IMG/VR virus record: IMGVR_UViG_3300037493_001783
Span: 1-26,670 of that record
DNA: 26,670 bases
From: a virus
Reading direction: 5' to 3' (one strand)
Below the pieces are notes generated by a model that was not told the origin of the DNA, searched no databases, and saw nothing but the letters and a program-made list of their open reading frames with translations. Made by a program: the position numbers and the translations under genes. Positions 1-8,136 of the stretch are shown here, in pieces. The number at the start of each line of letters is the position of its first letter. Positions within the stretch are counted from its first letter, which is position 1.

Positions 1-521
1 TTGAAACCCGCAGTCGCTCCAGCCAATCCGTTTTTAAGTCCCTTTAGTCCGGGTACTGCTCCCGAAATTGATACCAACGCTTGCTTTATTGAATCGGTAT
101 AATTGCCTACGTTACGGGTATTATTTCCAACCGCGCTTTCGTTTGCCTTTAATTCATCGCTAATTGCGCGAATCCTTGCGCCCATTTTTTGGCCGCTTTC
201 GGTACTTGCTTGCTGGGCTGTTGTAAGGTTGTTATACTGAACCGTTAACAGCGACAACTCGGCCTTTAATCGTTCCTGACCTTTGACCGTTTCAGATGCC
301 AGCGTGTTGGCTTGCTGTATTACGCGAAGGTCACGGCTACGCTCTTGGGTTAACGCCTTAATTGCTGCCGTAGTTTCGGCATCTTGAACACCGCTTGCTT
401 TTTGGGCTTCGCGAAGTTTAGTAATTTCAGCAGTTAGCCTGTCCGCATTGGCAATGCTGTCTTGAATTACCTTTGAATCAATGCCAATGCTGACAAGTAC
501 TTCATATTTTTCAGTTGCCAT
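1..521 (-). CDS. Tape measure protein, N-terminal part (cut by window edge)
   Basis: The start codon is at 521-519 and the frame stays open to the window edge, giving 173 residues of a longer protein. The visible part is rich in Ala, Gln, Glu, Lys and Thr with heptad-like spacing (roughly residues 20-125), as expected for a coiled coil. Near residue 140 it has an acidic stretch followed by NTRNVGNYTDSI and then a Gly/Ala-rich hydrophobic segment, an arrangement common near the start of tape measure proteins of Bacteroidota siphophages and prophages. Such proteins set tail length and line the tail tube. It begins one base after the stop of the preceding gene, in the place a tape measure gene would take in a tail operon. 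The assignment is from composition and context. The C-terminal part is not in the window. Confidence 0.75.
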   Translation of the reverse strand, partial: MATEKYEVLVSIGIDSKVIQDSIANADRLTAEITKLREAQKASGVQDAETTAAIKALTQERSRDLRVIQQANTLASETVKGQERLKAELSLLTVQYNNLTTAQQASTESGQKMGARIRAISDELKANESAVGNNTRNVGNYTDSIKQALVSISGAVPGLKGLKNGLAGATAGF

Positions 522-522
522 T

Positions 523-2526
523 TTATAAACGTATAAAGGTGCATTTGGTTAATTTATCTTTCACATAATTGCTCACCTTTTGCCAGTAGAAATAGCTGCC
601 ATGCTGTGAAATGTAAACAGGAATAAAAGGATTGTAATTTACAACGTCTGAAATTTTCAGATTCATCAAACATTCGAGCGTTTTGCCCCGATAACTTATC
701 GCCATTACCGTTTGATAAAATCGGTTTATTAGGTTTGGAAAGTCTAAGCTATCCAAATTTCCAGCTTCAGCGAAATACGCAAAGGTTAGGTCGTCGGTTG
801 AATAGTCATAAGGTGCTTCCGTTGCTCGGTTAAAATTCACGTTGTACGGAAACGGGTCTACACGTTTGGTCAATAGCAATCTGTGAGTAACCCCATTGTT
901 CGGCATTATATCCACATCAAAGATTGGTACGTAAGGTGCGGCAACTGAATCAAACCTTTGACGAGTCGAAGTAGCTGCAAATGCTGAAACCTCAACATAG
1001 TTGCTTTCGGCCTTCAAAGTTTGGTCATCTACATTTATGTAACCGATGGCATCGTAATTAGTAATGTCATCGGGCTTATATGCTAGCGAATTGGTCTGAG
1101 CAAATCCATCAATTCCGTAAGTTATTTTTTGCTTACGCGTGTCAATTTTATCGCTCATATCAATAGCAGTTGGTATGTTTTCTTGCACAGAATCATATCG
1201 CCTAGCAGTTACCACCTTAGTCACCTCATTCACATCATAAATCCATTGAAACACCTTTGCCATGTCTTTTAGAAAGTCGCCCTGTTTCAAATCAGGAACA
1301 GGAACAAGGCCATTAAAATAGTTATATGGAAACGATGTGGTTATATCTGTATTCGACAGCATAACCGCATTTGTAACCGTGTAGCTGCTGCCAGCTTTGA
1401 TGTAAAATCCCGTATTTGGATTATACAAAACCCCCGGCCTAAATAATATCAATCCGTTAAAATCACCAACGTCAAAAGTCATCGTAAAATTTAGCGTCAC
1501 TTCTCCATCATATGGTGGCGTGTACTCGTAGGCATTAACCGTAATTGTGTTGCTAGCATAAACCGCAAACCCGTCTATGGTTGTGGCCTCCACGTTAATA
1601 GTAAAATCGGTGTTAAGTAAATAGTATGCAAAACCTATAATCAACTGAAATTCAACGGTAACAGTACACGGGTCGGTTAGCGTAAATCCAGCATCGTTTG
1701 CAAGCATTCCATATAAAGGTAGTCTACTATTAAATTCGGCATCGCTAGTGTATAATGTTCCGTTAATTACCGAAGTATATTGAAATAAACGACTGCCTAA
1801 AAATGAAGGAAATATGACTACATCATTTACGACCGTACACAAATGATGGCTCATATCCTCGCCTCTGTTAGGCATGCCATTAAAGACAATTAGATTCGTG
1901 TAAATGTCCTCAGCTACTAAGTCGGTTACGAAAGTATAGCCTTGCTCTCCAAATATTTTACCTATCAACGTTTTGATATGGAATGATGGCAGCAGCCTAG
2001 CTGTTTGAACTGCGTATAAATTCGTTCCATACGTGCGCATAGTTGAATCAACGCCCTCCAAATCACTTTGCTCAAAAACCGCATAAACGTAGCCATCTGT
2101 ATTATTTCGGTTGTCAAAGGCATTTAGGTTTGTCCAAAAGTGACTATACTCCACTAAATCTAATTGCCTTAAATTTAGATTCCGTATAAGGTCAAAAAAG
2201 CCTCCGTTACCTCCCACAATCTGCAAGCTAAAATTGTCAGCCGAACTCTTAACGATTGAAAAGCCATTTGTGATTGTTTCGTAACCCTCTTGAATCATAG
2301 TCGCATCAGTCCTCCGATAGGGTATTAGGCTATCCGTCCCGAATATGTGGGCATTATCCAACACCGCTTTATTGTTGGCGGTCAAAGGTATGGTAACCTC
2401 ATTAGTGCCATCAGCCATAACGGAAACAAAGTCGCCCACCTTTGCCGCTTGTCTAGTCAGCGCAATAGTTTCGCCACTACTCAGGTCTAGCGGTCTGTCG
2501 CCAATCTTTATGATTAAATTGCTCAC
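523..2526 (-). CDS. Tail/baseplate structural protein, 667 residues
   Basis: I do not recognise a named family. This is a large, beta-rich, Asn/Tyr/Thr-rich protein without signal peptide or membrane segment, as expected for a virion protein. The N-terminus (IKIGDRPLDLSSGETIALT, then a stretch on state and test values) resembles proteins next to tape measure genes in Bacteroidota prophages. Around residues 410-445 there is a segment GDFLKDMAKVFQWIYDVN followed by a short beta stretch with ARRYDS. This resembles a segment seen in putative tail-tip or hub proteins, where a helix packs on a domain close to the tail tube. It overlaps the upstream 145-residue gene by ATGA and is followed after one base by the tape measure gene. 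A tail-tip or baseplate role is inferred from position and composition. Confidence 0.6.
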   Translation of the reverse strand: MSNLIIKIGDRPLDLSSGETIALTRQAAKVGDFVSVMADGTNEVTIPLTANNKAVLDNAHIFGTDSLIPYRRTDATMIQEGYETITNGFSIVKSSADNFSLQIVGGNGGFFDLIRNLNLRQLDLVEYSHFWTNLNAFDNRNNTDGYVYAVFEQSDLEGVDSTMRTYGTNLYAVQTARLLPSFHIKTLIGKIFGEQGYTFVTDLVAEDIYTNLIVFNGMPNRGEDMSHHLCTVVNDVVIFPSFLGSRLFQYTSVINGTLYTSDAEFNSRLPLYGMLANDAGFTLTDPCTVTVEFQLIIGFAYYLLNTDFTINVEATTIDGFAVYASNTITVNAYEYTPPYDGEVTLNFTMTFDVGDFNGLILFRPGVLYNPNTGFYIKAGSSYTVTNAVMLSNTDITTSFPYNYFNGLVPVPDLKQGDFLKDMAKVFQWIYDVNEVTKVVTARRYDSVQENIPTAIDMSDKIDTRKQKITYGIDGFAQTNSLAYKPDDITNYDAIGYINVDDQTLKAESNYVEVSAFAATSTRQRFDSVAAPYVPIFDVDIMPNNGVTHRLLLTKRVDPFPYNVNFNRATEAPYDYSTDDLTFAYFAEAGNLDSLDFPNLINRFYQTVMAISYRGKTLECLMNLKISDVVNYNPFIPVYISQHGSYFYWQKVSNYVKDKLTKCTFIRL

Positions 2527-2960
2527 AGGCTTGAAGTATATTGCTTAGGAAGAATAATGTCAAATTCTAATTTATGCTTGCTTTCGCCCGTGTCAAAAAT
2601 TTTGTAAGTGCCAGCTTTCACCACCACTTGCACAAAATATTGCCCGATTCCTGCATAGACCAATGCCGAAGAAAAAACGCCACTAATTCCAATAACTTGC
2701 TGTGTAGTTAGTTGCTCATATCCTAAATTTACAACAACAAGCAATTCCTTGTTCAATACCTTTTGGTTTGAGTTGGTAATTTGCAGATAATTTACCACAG
2801 GCTCAAATTGGTCAACGTCCGAAACGCTTGCGCTAAACTCTTGGTGTCTCGAAAATACCCAAGTGTCCATGCCGCCTAATGTATTTAACCACATCAACTG
2901 CAATGGGTTCTCAGGTATGCAATCTAAGTAATCTATTTCTTTGACTTCTGTGACTATCAT
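2523..2960 (-). CDS. Putative tail structural protein with WLNTLGG motif, 145 residues
   Basis: This is a short protein without membrane segments. Residues 20-40 carry LMWLNTLGGMDTWVFSRHQ, a tryptophan-rich motif (WLN-x-x-GG-x-D) that recurs in structural proteins of Bacteroidota phages. The rest alternates beta-type segments and ends with a charged stretch (ESKHKLEFDIILP). The gene lies between the 354-residue protein and the 667-residue tail protein and overlaps the latter by four bases (ATGA). Because a similar motif often follows a domain like that of the upstream 354-residue protein, the two could be parts of one functional unit encoded separately here. That link is inference. The function is probably within the tail or its tip. 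Confidence 0.6.
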   Translation of the reverse strand: MIVTEVKEIDYLDCIPENPLQLMWLNTLGGMDTWVFSRHQEFSASVSDVDQFEPVVNYLQITNSNQKVLNKELLVVVNLGYEQLTTQQVIGISGVFSSALVYAGIGQYFVQVVVKAGTYKIFDTGESKHKLEFDIILPKQYTSSL

Positions 2961-2965
2961 TTTTT

Positions 2966-4030
2966 TTAGTATTTAGACGCCCCACCAATTGGAATACCAC
3001 CTACTCCGATGTAGCCATCTGTTTCTGCCGGGCCATCTTCAAGCCAAGCCTTTATAATCTTTGTGCCAGCATTCGGTGCGCGAAGTATCATATTGTTCAC
3101 ATAATGCTTTTGGCTAACGATTAACGTGGTATCTGTTTCTGCACCTACGTCAACACCGTTTATGTCGGCATCCTGTTGGTGGCGTTCGAGCGTAATACCG
3201 TCAAAATCTTCATCATAAATAAATGACAGGAAAAACGGAAACCCATCAAAGTATGTTGGCCGCTCAAACATGGTTAGAAACTTAGCCTCAGAACTTGCTA
3301 AATTTTTAGGCACAAATTCCTTTAGGTTTTGACCGATTCCACTCATGCCGCTAGCAATGTCGCCATCTATCTGTTTCGCAGCAGAAAGCCAGTAGTATTT
3401 TTCTTTAACAATTACCTCAGGCGAAGTAACTGGCGTGGTAATTTCTTCACTTACGTATAGCCAAGATGCTCCATATCCAATTCTAAACGACCCCGAAATA
3501 CCTTTATTCGCTTTGTTGATTGTCGTCTGCGTTGGGTCGGCCGTAGTGTTCAACTGTTTACGCAATATGCCCGATACATCCGTAATTAGTAGCCCGGTAC
3601 TATTAGGCGAAAGTCGCAGTTCATCAATAAGCACATTGGTAACGCCATCGTATATTTTAATATACGCTTTGAAGTTTTGAAGCCTATCTACTAGGTTAAC
3701 CCATCCAGTCCCACCTACTCCAATGTAAGGAGTATCAAGTACAATGTATTCATTCGTTACGCTAAAAACAGTATAAATTCCATTGTAAACACCGCTGTTA
3801 ACGTAAATTCTGTCCCCAGCTAAAACAAATATAGGCACAGTTACCGGGTCGCCTGTAGTTCTTACGGTCGGTTTTGTCGGATGGTATGCTGGCCGTATTC
3901 CTGTGCTGTTAACCCCATAATCGGTTCGAGTTAATTCAAAAAGATATGGATTTGCAAGGGCTGTCCATCTTGAGAACTTTACCGATGATGCAAATAGCTT
4001 CTCAGGCTTTCTTGTAATTAGGAAACTCAT
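2966..4030 (-). CDS. Putative tail structural protein, 354 residues
   Basis: I recognise no named family. The N-terminus (residues 1-40) has RWTALANPYLFELTRTDYG, a phrase type found at the start of Bacteroidota phage structural proteins. It is followed by a beta-rich part to about residue 165, and then a region ending in a KFLTMFERPTYFDGFPFFLS segment (about 250-270) and a hydrophobic beta pattern. There is a Gly-rich C-terminus (YIGVGGIPIGGASKY). A YIGVGG phrase occurs twice, near residue 102 and near the C-terminus. The gene overlaps the upstream neck-type gene by ATGA and leads into the 145-residue protein after five bases. A tail tube, sheath-like or tail-tip role is possible, and sequence reading alone cannot decide. 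Confidence 0.55.
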   Translation of the reverse strand: MSFLITRKPEKLFASSVKFSRWTALANPYLFELTRTDYGVNSTGIRPAYHPTKPTVRTTGDPVTVPIFVLAGDRIYVNSGVYNGIYTVFSVTNEYIVLDTPYIGVGGTGWVNLVDRLQNFKAYIKIYDGVTNVLIDELRLSPNSTGLLITDVSGILRKQLNTTADPTQTTINKANKGISGSFRIGYGASWLYVSEEITTPVTSPEVIVKEKYYWLSAAKQIDGDIASGMSGIGQNLKEFVPKNLASSEAKFLTMFERPTYFDGFPFFLSFIYDEDFDGITLERHQQDADINGVDVGAETDTTLIVSQKHYVNNMILRAPNAGTKIIKAWLEDGPAETDGYIGVGGIPIGGASKY

Positions 4031-4488
4031 TGTAATTCTTTGATTATACCACTCTTGAACTCAGTCATTTGATAAACCACCAAAGGCTTAATTAACGCAT
4101 CAATGTCTAAGTTATCCGTTACCGATGTAAGCGGTTTATTTAGCTTGGTTTTCCATCCGTTCTTGTGAATGTGCTTAGTAATAGCGTAAACAATTCCCAG
4201 CTGTGCTTTGTCGTCCAAATTGGTAACGATTCCACGAATGACCGCCCACTCTTTAATCGCCTCAAATAGTGTCGGGTCGCCTTTTTCTGCACCTTGCCTT
4301 GTTGGTTTCCTCCCATACTCGGCCGTTCCGATTTGCTGCAATGCTAAAACTTGCAAAAGGTTATCCGTAGCCACGTAATGAATCGAGTCCATCGTTCGGC
4401 CACTTGCACGCATCGGTGCTACATTAGCCCGAAATTGCTCAACTAAGGTCTTGCCTAATTGCTCAAGTAGTGGCTTCTGTATGCTCAT
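4027..4488 (-). CDS. Neck/tail-completion protein, HK97 gp10-like (153 residues)
   Basis: The protein starts with an amphipathic helix (MSIQKPLLEQLGKTLVEQF). It then has the pattern EYGRKPTRQG, a hydrophilic linker, AIKEWAVIRGI and a basic IHKNGWKT segment. The combination of GR-x-P, a W-A-x-x-x-GI helix and K-x-G-W recalls HK97 gp10-type neck or tail-completion proteins of Bacteroidota phages, which act where head and tail join. I place the start at 4488 (ATG). The frame is open further upstream to a TTG at 4557, but that part lies inside the preceding gene and reads as unrelated basic sequence. With the 4488 start the overlap with the preceding gene is 26 bases. It overlaps the following gene by ATGA. 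The family call is moderate. Confidence 0.6.
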   Translation of the reverse strand: MSIQKPLLEQLGKTLVEQFRANVAPMRASGRTMDSIHYVATDNLLQVLALQQIGTAEYGRKPTRQGAEKGDPTLFEAIKEWAVIRGIVTNLDDKAQLGIVYAITKHIHKNGWKTKLNKPLTSVTDNLDIDALIKPLVVYQMTEFKSGIIKELQ

Positions 4489-4822
4489 CTTCGTATGGCG
4501 TAAATGTAATCTTGTAATTCTGTTCCGCTTTCGGGTCGGTATGGGTATGCCGTTCAACTTCGCCTAGTGGTTTGTTTCCGTAGGTTAGCACATAACCGTT
4601 TTGCATTGCAATTCGCCCTATTTTCTGCACATCGCTTTGGATTAGCGGACGGCCTAAATGCCCCTCAAGTATTTGCTTTACGGCCTCCATCTCGATTTTA
4701 CGCGCTTCCTCCGCTACGTTACGCATAACCATGCTTACGGCCTTAACTTTTGCGGCTTCGAAATCCTTTAGCTTCTTTTTGCTGTGTGATTTGCCCCCTT
4801 GTTTTGAATGTGTTACACGCAT
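4463..4822 (-). CDS. Unknown small protein in tail operon (119 residues)
   Basis: This is not recognised. It has a basic N-terminus (RVTHSKQGGKSHSKKKLKDF), a predicted helix with VMRNVAEEARKIEMEAVKQILEG around residues 32-54, and a C-terminal part with H, D, E and Y residues. It starts 10 bases before the end of the preceding 150-residue gene and ends inside the next one, so it is part of a tightly packed operon. No membrane segment or signal peptide is visible. Position between a tail-terminator-like gene and a gp10-like gene suggests a connector or assembly accessory role, which is inference only. Confidence 0.5.
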   Translation of the reverse strand: MRVTHSKQGGKSHSKKKLKDFEAAKVKAVSMVMRNVAEEARKIEMEAVKQILEGHLGRPLIQSDVQKIGRIAMQNGYVLTYGNKPLGEVERHTHTDPKAEQNYKITFTPYEDEHTEATT

Positions 4823-5265
4823 ACTGAATCAGAATTTAGTGGTGTTGCGGTGAATGTCATAAATACTCCCGATGCGTTGGCGTCCAATTCGTTAAACGTG
4901 TCGGTCGTTTTCACGTTGTCTATTGCTTTAAAGATATGCTCACCGTACACGTTTTTGGTTGCCTTTAGTTTAAGGACAAACTGCCTACGTAAATCACGCA
5001 TTGCATCTATTGTAACACGATGCTGCTCAGGTGTGTAGGCTAATTCTGTACGGTCGAGAAATAGCATGAATAATGGGTAGGTGCTATCTACTAATCCCCC
5101 CTGCCTAAAGTTGTCATCGCTGGTAATCGGTTCAACAAGTATAACACATGGAAACCTTTTTTCATCGGCCTTCAAATTTGCCCACGATTTAAACCCGTGA
5201 ATGAAATCGGGCTTTGGCGTTAAGTCCAAAACCACCGATTCAATTATGCTGACAATACTGCTCAT
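4813..5265 (-). CDS. Tail-terminator-like / neck protein (150 residues)
   Basis: The protein has an N-terminal helix (SIVSIIESVVLDLTPKP), the phrase KRFPCVILVEPITSDD at about residues 36-51, a beta strand PLFMLFLDRTEL, and a long helix (EQHRVTIDAMRDLRRQFVL). This alternation of FPCV-type strand, P-x-x strand and amphipathic helix is typical of the small tail-terminator or head-tail joining proteins of siphophages, although I cannot assign a specific family. It overlaps the upstream gene by ATGA and the downstream gene by 10 bases. It lies between terminase and tape measure genes, which fits a role in joining or ending the tail. Confidence 0.5.
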   Translation of the reverse strand: MSSIVSIIESVVLDLTPKPDFIHGFKSWANLKADEKRFPCVILVEPITSDDNFRQGGLVDSTYPLFMLFLDRTELAYTPEQHRVTIDAMRDLRRQFVLKLKATKNVYGEHIFKAIDNVKTTDTFNELDANASGVFMTFTATPLNSDSVCV

Positions 5266-5984
5266 TTCGTTTTCTTTTTACTCAGTATCTTATTCAACTT
5301 CCTTTGGTAAGCGTTTTCATCTGCTGCATATTGCAACTCCAACAGCACCTTGTTGTAACTCCAACGGTATACATCTTCATCACTACAATGGTGGCGTAAA
5401 GATATGCCCCTTACGAGTCCAAAGGTACCATATTTTTTAAAGTCAGAAATGCCAGCTTGCCATTCTTCTGATTCATATTCAGCAGGCTTAATTGCAGCCT
5501 CAGCTTTTGACATCTCAACAAGTTGGCTAGATATGTATTGACCAGCAGCAGCTACCGCAACGAACGGCTCATTTAGTAAGCGTAAATAGCAATCTTCAAT
5601 GTCATTGTCGTCTATATCATTTGCGCAATAAATGGCAACCGTTCGGCCAATTAGTTCCGTATCAATTAGCTTTAATCTTGCCAGCCCTTCTACGTTTACC
5701 TTTCGCGCAAATTCCATGCTCCCCAATGATTTAGGTTTTGGAAGTGATAATGTCCACTCATCTAAGCTGGGCATCTCACCTAGTGCGTTAATAGGCCACA
5801 CTATCGCAGCAAGTTGCATCGGTCTAATGTTTTCGCACACGGACAAGTCTAGCCCACTAACGGCTGCAAGTATTTCGGCATCTGTTTTAGCGGAATGTAA
5901 TTGGATGGCTTGCTTTAGTGTTATGTCCGACCACTCAGCAGGAATGTTAACCGGGATTCCGTTTATCGTTATGGCTGTTTTCAA
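5262..5984 (-). CDS. Unknown phage protein directly after terminase (240 residues), possibly tail assembly chaperone-like
   Basis: The N-terminus ITINGIPVNIPAEWSDITLKQ resembles the start of a group of Bacteroidota phage proteins in which a short beta hairpin is followed by a W-x-x-h-T-h-K-Q helix. The middle is helical (residues 60-160). The C-terminus has HHCSDEDVYRWSYNKVLLELQYAADENAYQ, with regular aromatic and leucine spacing and a lysine-rich end (KILSKKKTK). Cues such as a helical C-terminal domain with Trp and Leu repeats recall tail assembly chaperones, but in most siphophages those precede the tape measure gene directly, which is not so here. It overlaps the large terminase gene and the next gene by ATGA. 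The function is open. Confidence 0.5.
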   Translation of the reverse strand: MKTAITINGIPVNIPAEWSDITLKQAIQLHSAKTDAEILAAVSGLDLSVCENIRPMQLAAIVWPINALGEMPSLDEWTLSLPKPKSLGSMEFARKVNVEGLARLKLIDTELIGRTVAIYCANDIDDNDIEDCYLRLLNEPFVAVAAAGQYISSQLVEMSKAEAAIKPAEYESEEWQAGISDFKKYGTFGLVRGISLRHHCSDEDVYRWSYNKVLLELQYAADENAYQRKLNKILSKKKTK

Positions 5985-7171
5985 AATTGGATGGCTCTAA
6001 ATGGCTTAAATGATGGCTTGATTGTCAGCATCATCTCAACGTATCTCATCGCATCAATGGCGTGGTTGTGCGCATCAATTGGTTTATTGATTGTATTGCC
6101 GTCCTTATCGCTATCCCAGCAATAAGCATTCAATTCCTTTTTGATATTTGTGCTTCTTTTGGTTACTTGAAACGGATTTCCTTGAATAATGCTAATTCCA
6201 AATGCAATGCTATCTGCGCCTTTGGTTACTGGCTTTAGATTAAATCCATATCGGTTAATTTCATCAATGCTCTTTGGGTCTGCGCAATCGGCATAGCCCT
6301 TGTCCTGTTTAGTTATCCCGTTTGATTTAAGTAATGCCGCAATGTCGCCATTCAGCAGTCCAGTTTGGTAGATAACCTCATCGTATATTCTTTGACCGTT
6401 GTACTCATATGCCATTACGCACGTAGTCGGGTCGTTTGTATACCCAAAGTCCATCCCAAAGCCTAGCATCTTTGCCCCGGTTGGAACGCTTTCAATTTCG
6501 CTCCAGTTGCTGAATACCACTCCTTGCAATGCCCCAACTTCGCCCAATCCGTACACACGCCAAATGTTAGCCCAATAGCTATTCTTAACGCTTCCGTCCT
6601 CATTGTACCCTAGCTTATAATAATTGAGTATTTCGTTGCGCTCATCTATTCCAAGCAGTTCGTTGTCCTCAAATGTTAGTTGCAGAAAATCGCAATCTTC
6701 TCGGCCAATTACCTCAGTATCAATAAAGAATTTAGCATCCGGGTTGTAGTCGCTAATTACCTTGCCAGCCCTTGTAGCAACTTGCCTGTAACTTTCTGAG
6801 TCGCATTTGTTAACCTCATTAAAATAGACAATGTCTGAGCGTAATCCCTTACCAACGTCCTGTTTATCCAGCCCAATAAACTTGATAAACGAACCATTCG
6901 GAAAACGGTATAACGTGCCAGCGATAAAACGGGATTCATTCCATAACCCAGCCAGCTTCATAACCTTAACAAAGTCTTTAATGACCGTTAGGCGCATCTT
7001 GGTTAACTCAGCCGAAATGATTAGAATCTCTTTGTCGGGCTTGCTTGCCGCATGGTTAATCAGCAGAATCAGAATGCTAATTGTTTTGCCAGCGCCTTGC
7101 CCACCCCTGACTACCTTAATCCTTTTCTTTAACCCCGCTATCTTTCGGAGTGCCGTTGTCTGCTGAATCAT
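5981..7171 (-). CDS. Terminase large subunit (TerL)
   Basis: This is the ATP-driven motor and nuclease that packages phage DNA into the prohead. The 396 residues hold a full set of motifs. The Walker A P-loop is GGQGAGKT at residues 23-30, with an Arg at 22. Walker B DIVYFNE ends in the catalytic Glu 119. A nuclease domain starts with GFGMDFGYTNDPTT (Asp 241), continues with YADCADPKSIDEI (Asp 295 or 298), and ends with DAHNHAIDAMRY (Asp 367, Asp 373). This order fits PBSX-like large terminases. The start overlaps the small terminase by 56 bases, and no later ATG exists before the P-loop. The next gene overlaps by ATGA. Confidence 0.95.
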   Translation of the reverse strand: MIQQTTALRKIAGLKKRIKVVRGGQGAGKTISILILLINHAASKPDKEILIISAELTKMRLTVIKDFVKVMKLAGLWNESRFIAGTLYRFPNGSFIKFIGLDKQDVGKGLRSDIVYFNEVNKCDSESYRQVATRAGKVISDYNPDAKFFIDTEVIGREDCDFLQLTFEDNELLGIDERNEILNYYKLGYNEDGSVKNSYWANIWRVYGLGEVGALQGVVFSNWSEIESVPTGAKMLGFGMDFGYTNDPTTCVMAYEYNGQRIYDEVIYQTGLLNGDIAALLKSNGITKQDKGYADCADPKSIDEINRYGFNLKPVTKGADSIAFGISIIQGNPFQVTKRSTNIKKELNAYCWDSDKDGNTINKPIDAHNHAIDAMRYVEMMLTIKPSFKPFRAIQF

Positions 7172-7586
7172 CTAACGGGTCTATGTTTAGGATGTTTAGT
7201 TTATGGGTATTGGTATTTTCGGTCTTATCAGCAAGTCCAGCTATTCTGTTGCCCATGCTTGCGTTAAAGAAGCCTAATAGCGTTCCTGTTTTAATATTAT
7301 CGTTTCGTTCAGCTATTATGTGCGTAACGATACCCAAGAAACCTTCTCCGTAGTCGTAAGTTCCGTCAAAATATTGATGTATGTTTTTGCCGTATTTATT
7401 CATATACCATGCGTAAAAACCATCAATATCATAAGGCATTGGAGGATTATCTTCTACTCTTATGCCTTCTTTGCCGACATATTGAATCTTAGCCCATTTA
7501 CTTGCTTGCGAATCCTTAAAATCCTTATACTCCTCCCACGCTTTTAGCAGGTCGTCAGGTGTCTTGAATATTCGTGTCGGATGCAT
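7116..7586 (-). CDS. Terminase small subunit (gp3-like DNA packaging protein)
   Basis: The protein would recognise the phage DNA end or pac site and recruit the large subunit. The 156 residues start with FKTPDDLLKAWEEYKDFKDS, have a PMPYDIDGFYAWYMNK segment at about residues 49-64, and continue with GIVTHIIAERNDNIKTG and NASMGNRIAGLADKTEN. This succession (R-x-F-x-x-P-x-x-h, GF-x-x-W, helix, then R-x-AGL-D-K) matches the gp3-type small terminase family seen in Bacteroidota phages. The C-terminal 25 residues are acidic and probably disordered. It overlaps the large subunit by 56 bases, which is longer than the four-base overlaps elsewhere. The preceding gene ends 13 bases upstream. Confidence 0.88.
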   Translation of the reverse strand: MHPTRIFKTPDDLLKAWEEYKDFKDSQASKWAKIQYVGKEGIRVEDNPPMPYDIDGFYAWYMNKYGKNIHQYFDGTYDYGEGFLGIVTHIIAERNDNIKTGTLLGFFNASMGNRIAGLADKTENTNTHKLNILNIDPLDDSADNGTPKDSGVKEKD

Positions 7587-7599
7587 CTGACAAAGATAC

Positions 7600-7917
7600 T
7601 TAATTTTTTGCCCTCAATTCTTTAATCAACGCATCTCGTTCACGTCTTGGCATAGCAATAAGATCTTTGTAATCCTGTCTGCTTTTTTTGCATTTGAACT
7701 CCAATGATTTGATACCTAAGTCTGAAGCTTCAAGTAACTTTTTTAGTTCGCTGTTTCCAAATTTAGCCACGTTTGCGGAAAAAGTCAAATCATCATTTTG
7801 CTTCAAAATGGCATGTTGTTTCCGTTTAAGGCTATCAATTTCCAGCCGTTGAACTACCGCAATAATCGAAGCAATTGCGGCTACTGAAATTGGAATAATT
7901 AGAATTATTGGGTGCAT
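7600..7917 (-). CDS. Membrane-anchored coiled-coil protein (105 residues), unknown
   Basis: The protein begins with a hydrophobic segment IILIIPISVAAIASIIAVV (about residues 4-22) that should span the inner membrane once. The rest is charged and helical with heptad-like leucines and lysines (RLEIDSLKRKQHAILKQNDD, then a second helix to the C-terminus). No lipobox or cleavage site follows, so a single-pass N-in membrane protein is likely. This architecture is like an inner-membrane spanin (Rz type), but no partner with an outer-membrane signal is next to it, and a spanin-like pair is present near 16124-16791. It ends three bases before the start of the small terminase gene region and starts three bases after the 71-residue gene. 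The role is undetermined. Confidence 0.55.
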   Translation of the reverse strand: MHPIILIIPISVAAIASIIAVVQRLEIDSLKRKQHAILKQNDDLTFSANVAKFGNSELKKLLEASDLGIKSLEFKCKKSRQDYKDLIAMPRRERDALIKELRAKN

Positions 7918-7920
7918 GGT

Positions 7921-8136
7921 TTAATCGTTATCGGTTTCTGTTTTAACCCACTTTTGAACGTACTGGATTCTACTGCAATCCCATCCGTTAACCTGACACG
8001 GGAAGAGCCTAAATGCAGTCACGTGTGCGGTTGCTCCAACCATACGTGCAAAGTCCTTTAAACTGCCCTCAAATTGAATTGGTTGGTGTCCATGCTTGCT
8101 TGCAGCATACGAGTATTTTTTGCGTCCTCTTTTCAT
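7921..8136 (-). CDS. Small basic protein (71 residues), unknown
   Basis: This has no recognised family. It is basic at the N-terminus (KRGRKKYSYAASKHGHQ), then has a short helix (SLKDFARMVGATAHVTAFRLF) and a C-terminus with VNGWDCSRIQYVQKWVKTE. The length and charge would suit a nucleic-acid-binding accessory protein. It overlaps the upstream DnaA-domain gene by four bases (ATGA) and ends three bases before the next gene, so it is part of the same operon. Confidence 0.5.
   Translation of the reverse strand: MKRGRKKYSYAASKHGHQPIQFEGSLKDFARMVGATAHVTAFRLFPCQVNGWDCSRIQYVQKWVKTETDND

Noticed and set aside
4489-4557. TTG at 4557 as start of the gp10-like protein
   Set aside because: It would add 23 unrelated basic residues within the preceding gene; ATG 4488 gives a sensible amphipathic helix.
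7591-7598. TATCTTTG upstream of the small terminase as promoter
   Set aside because: It matches the -7 box but no TTTG lies at the proper distance, and the start of transcription would be on or after the start codon.
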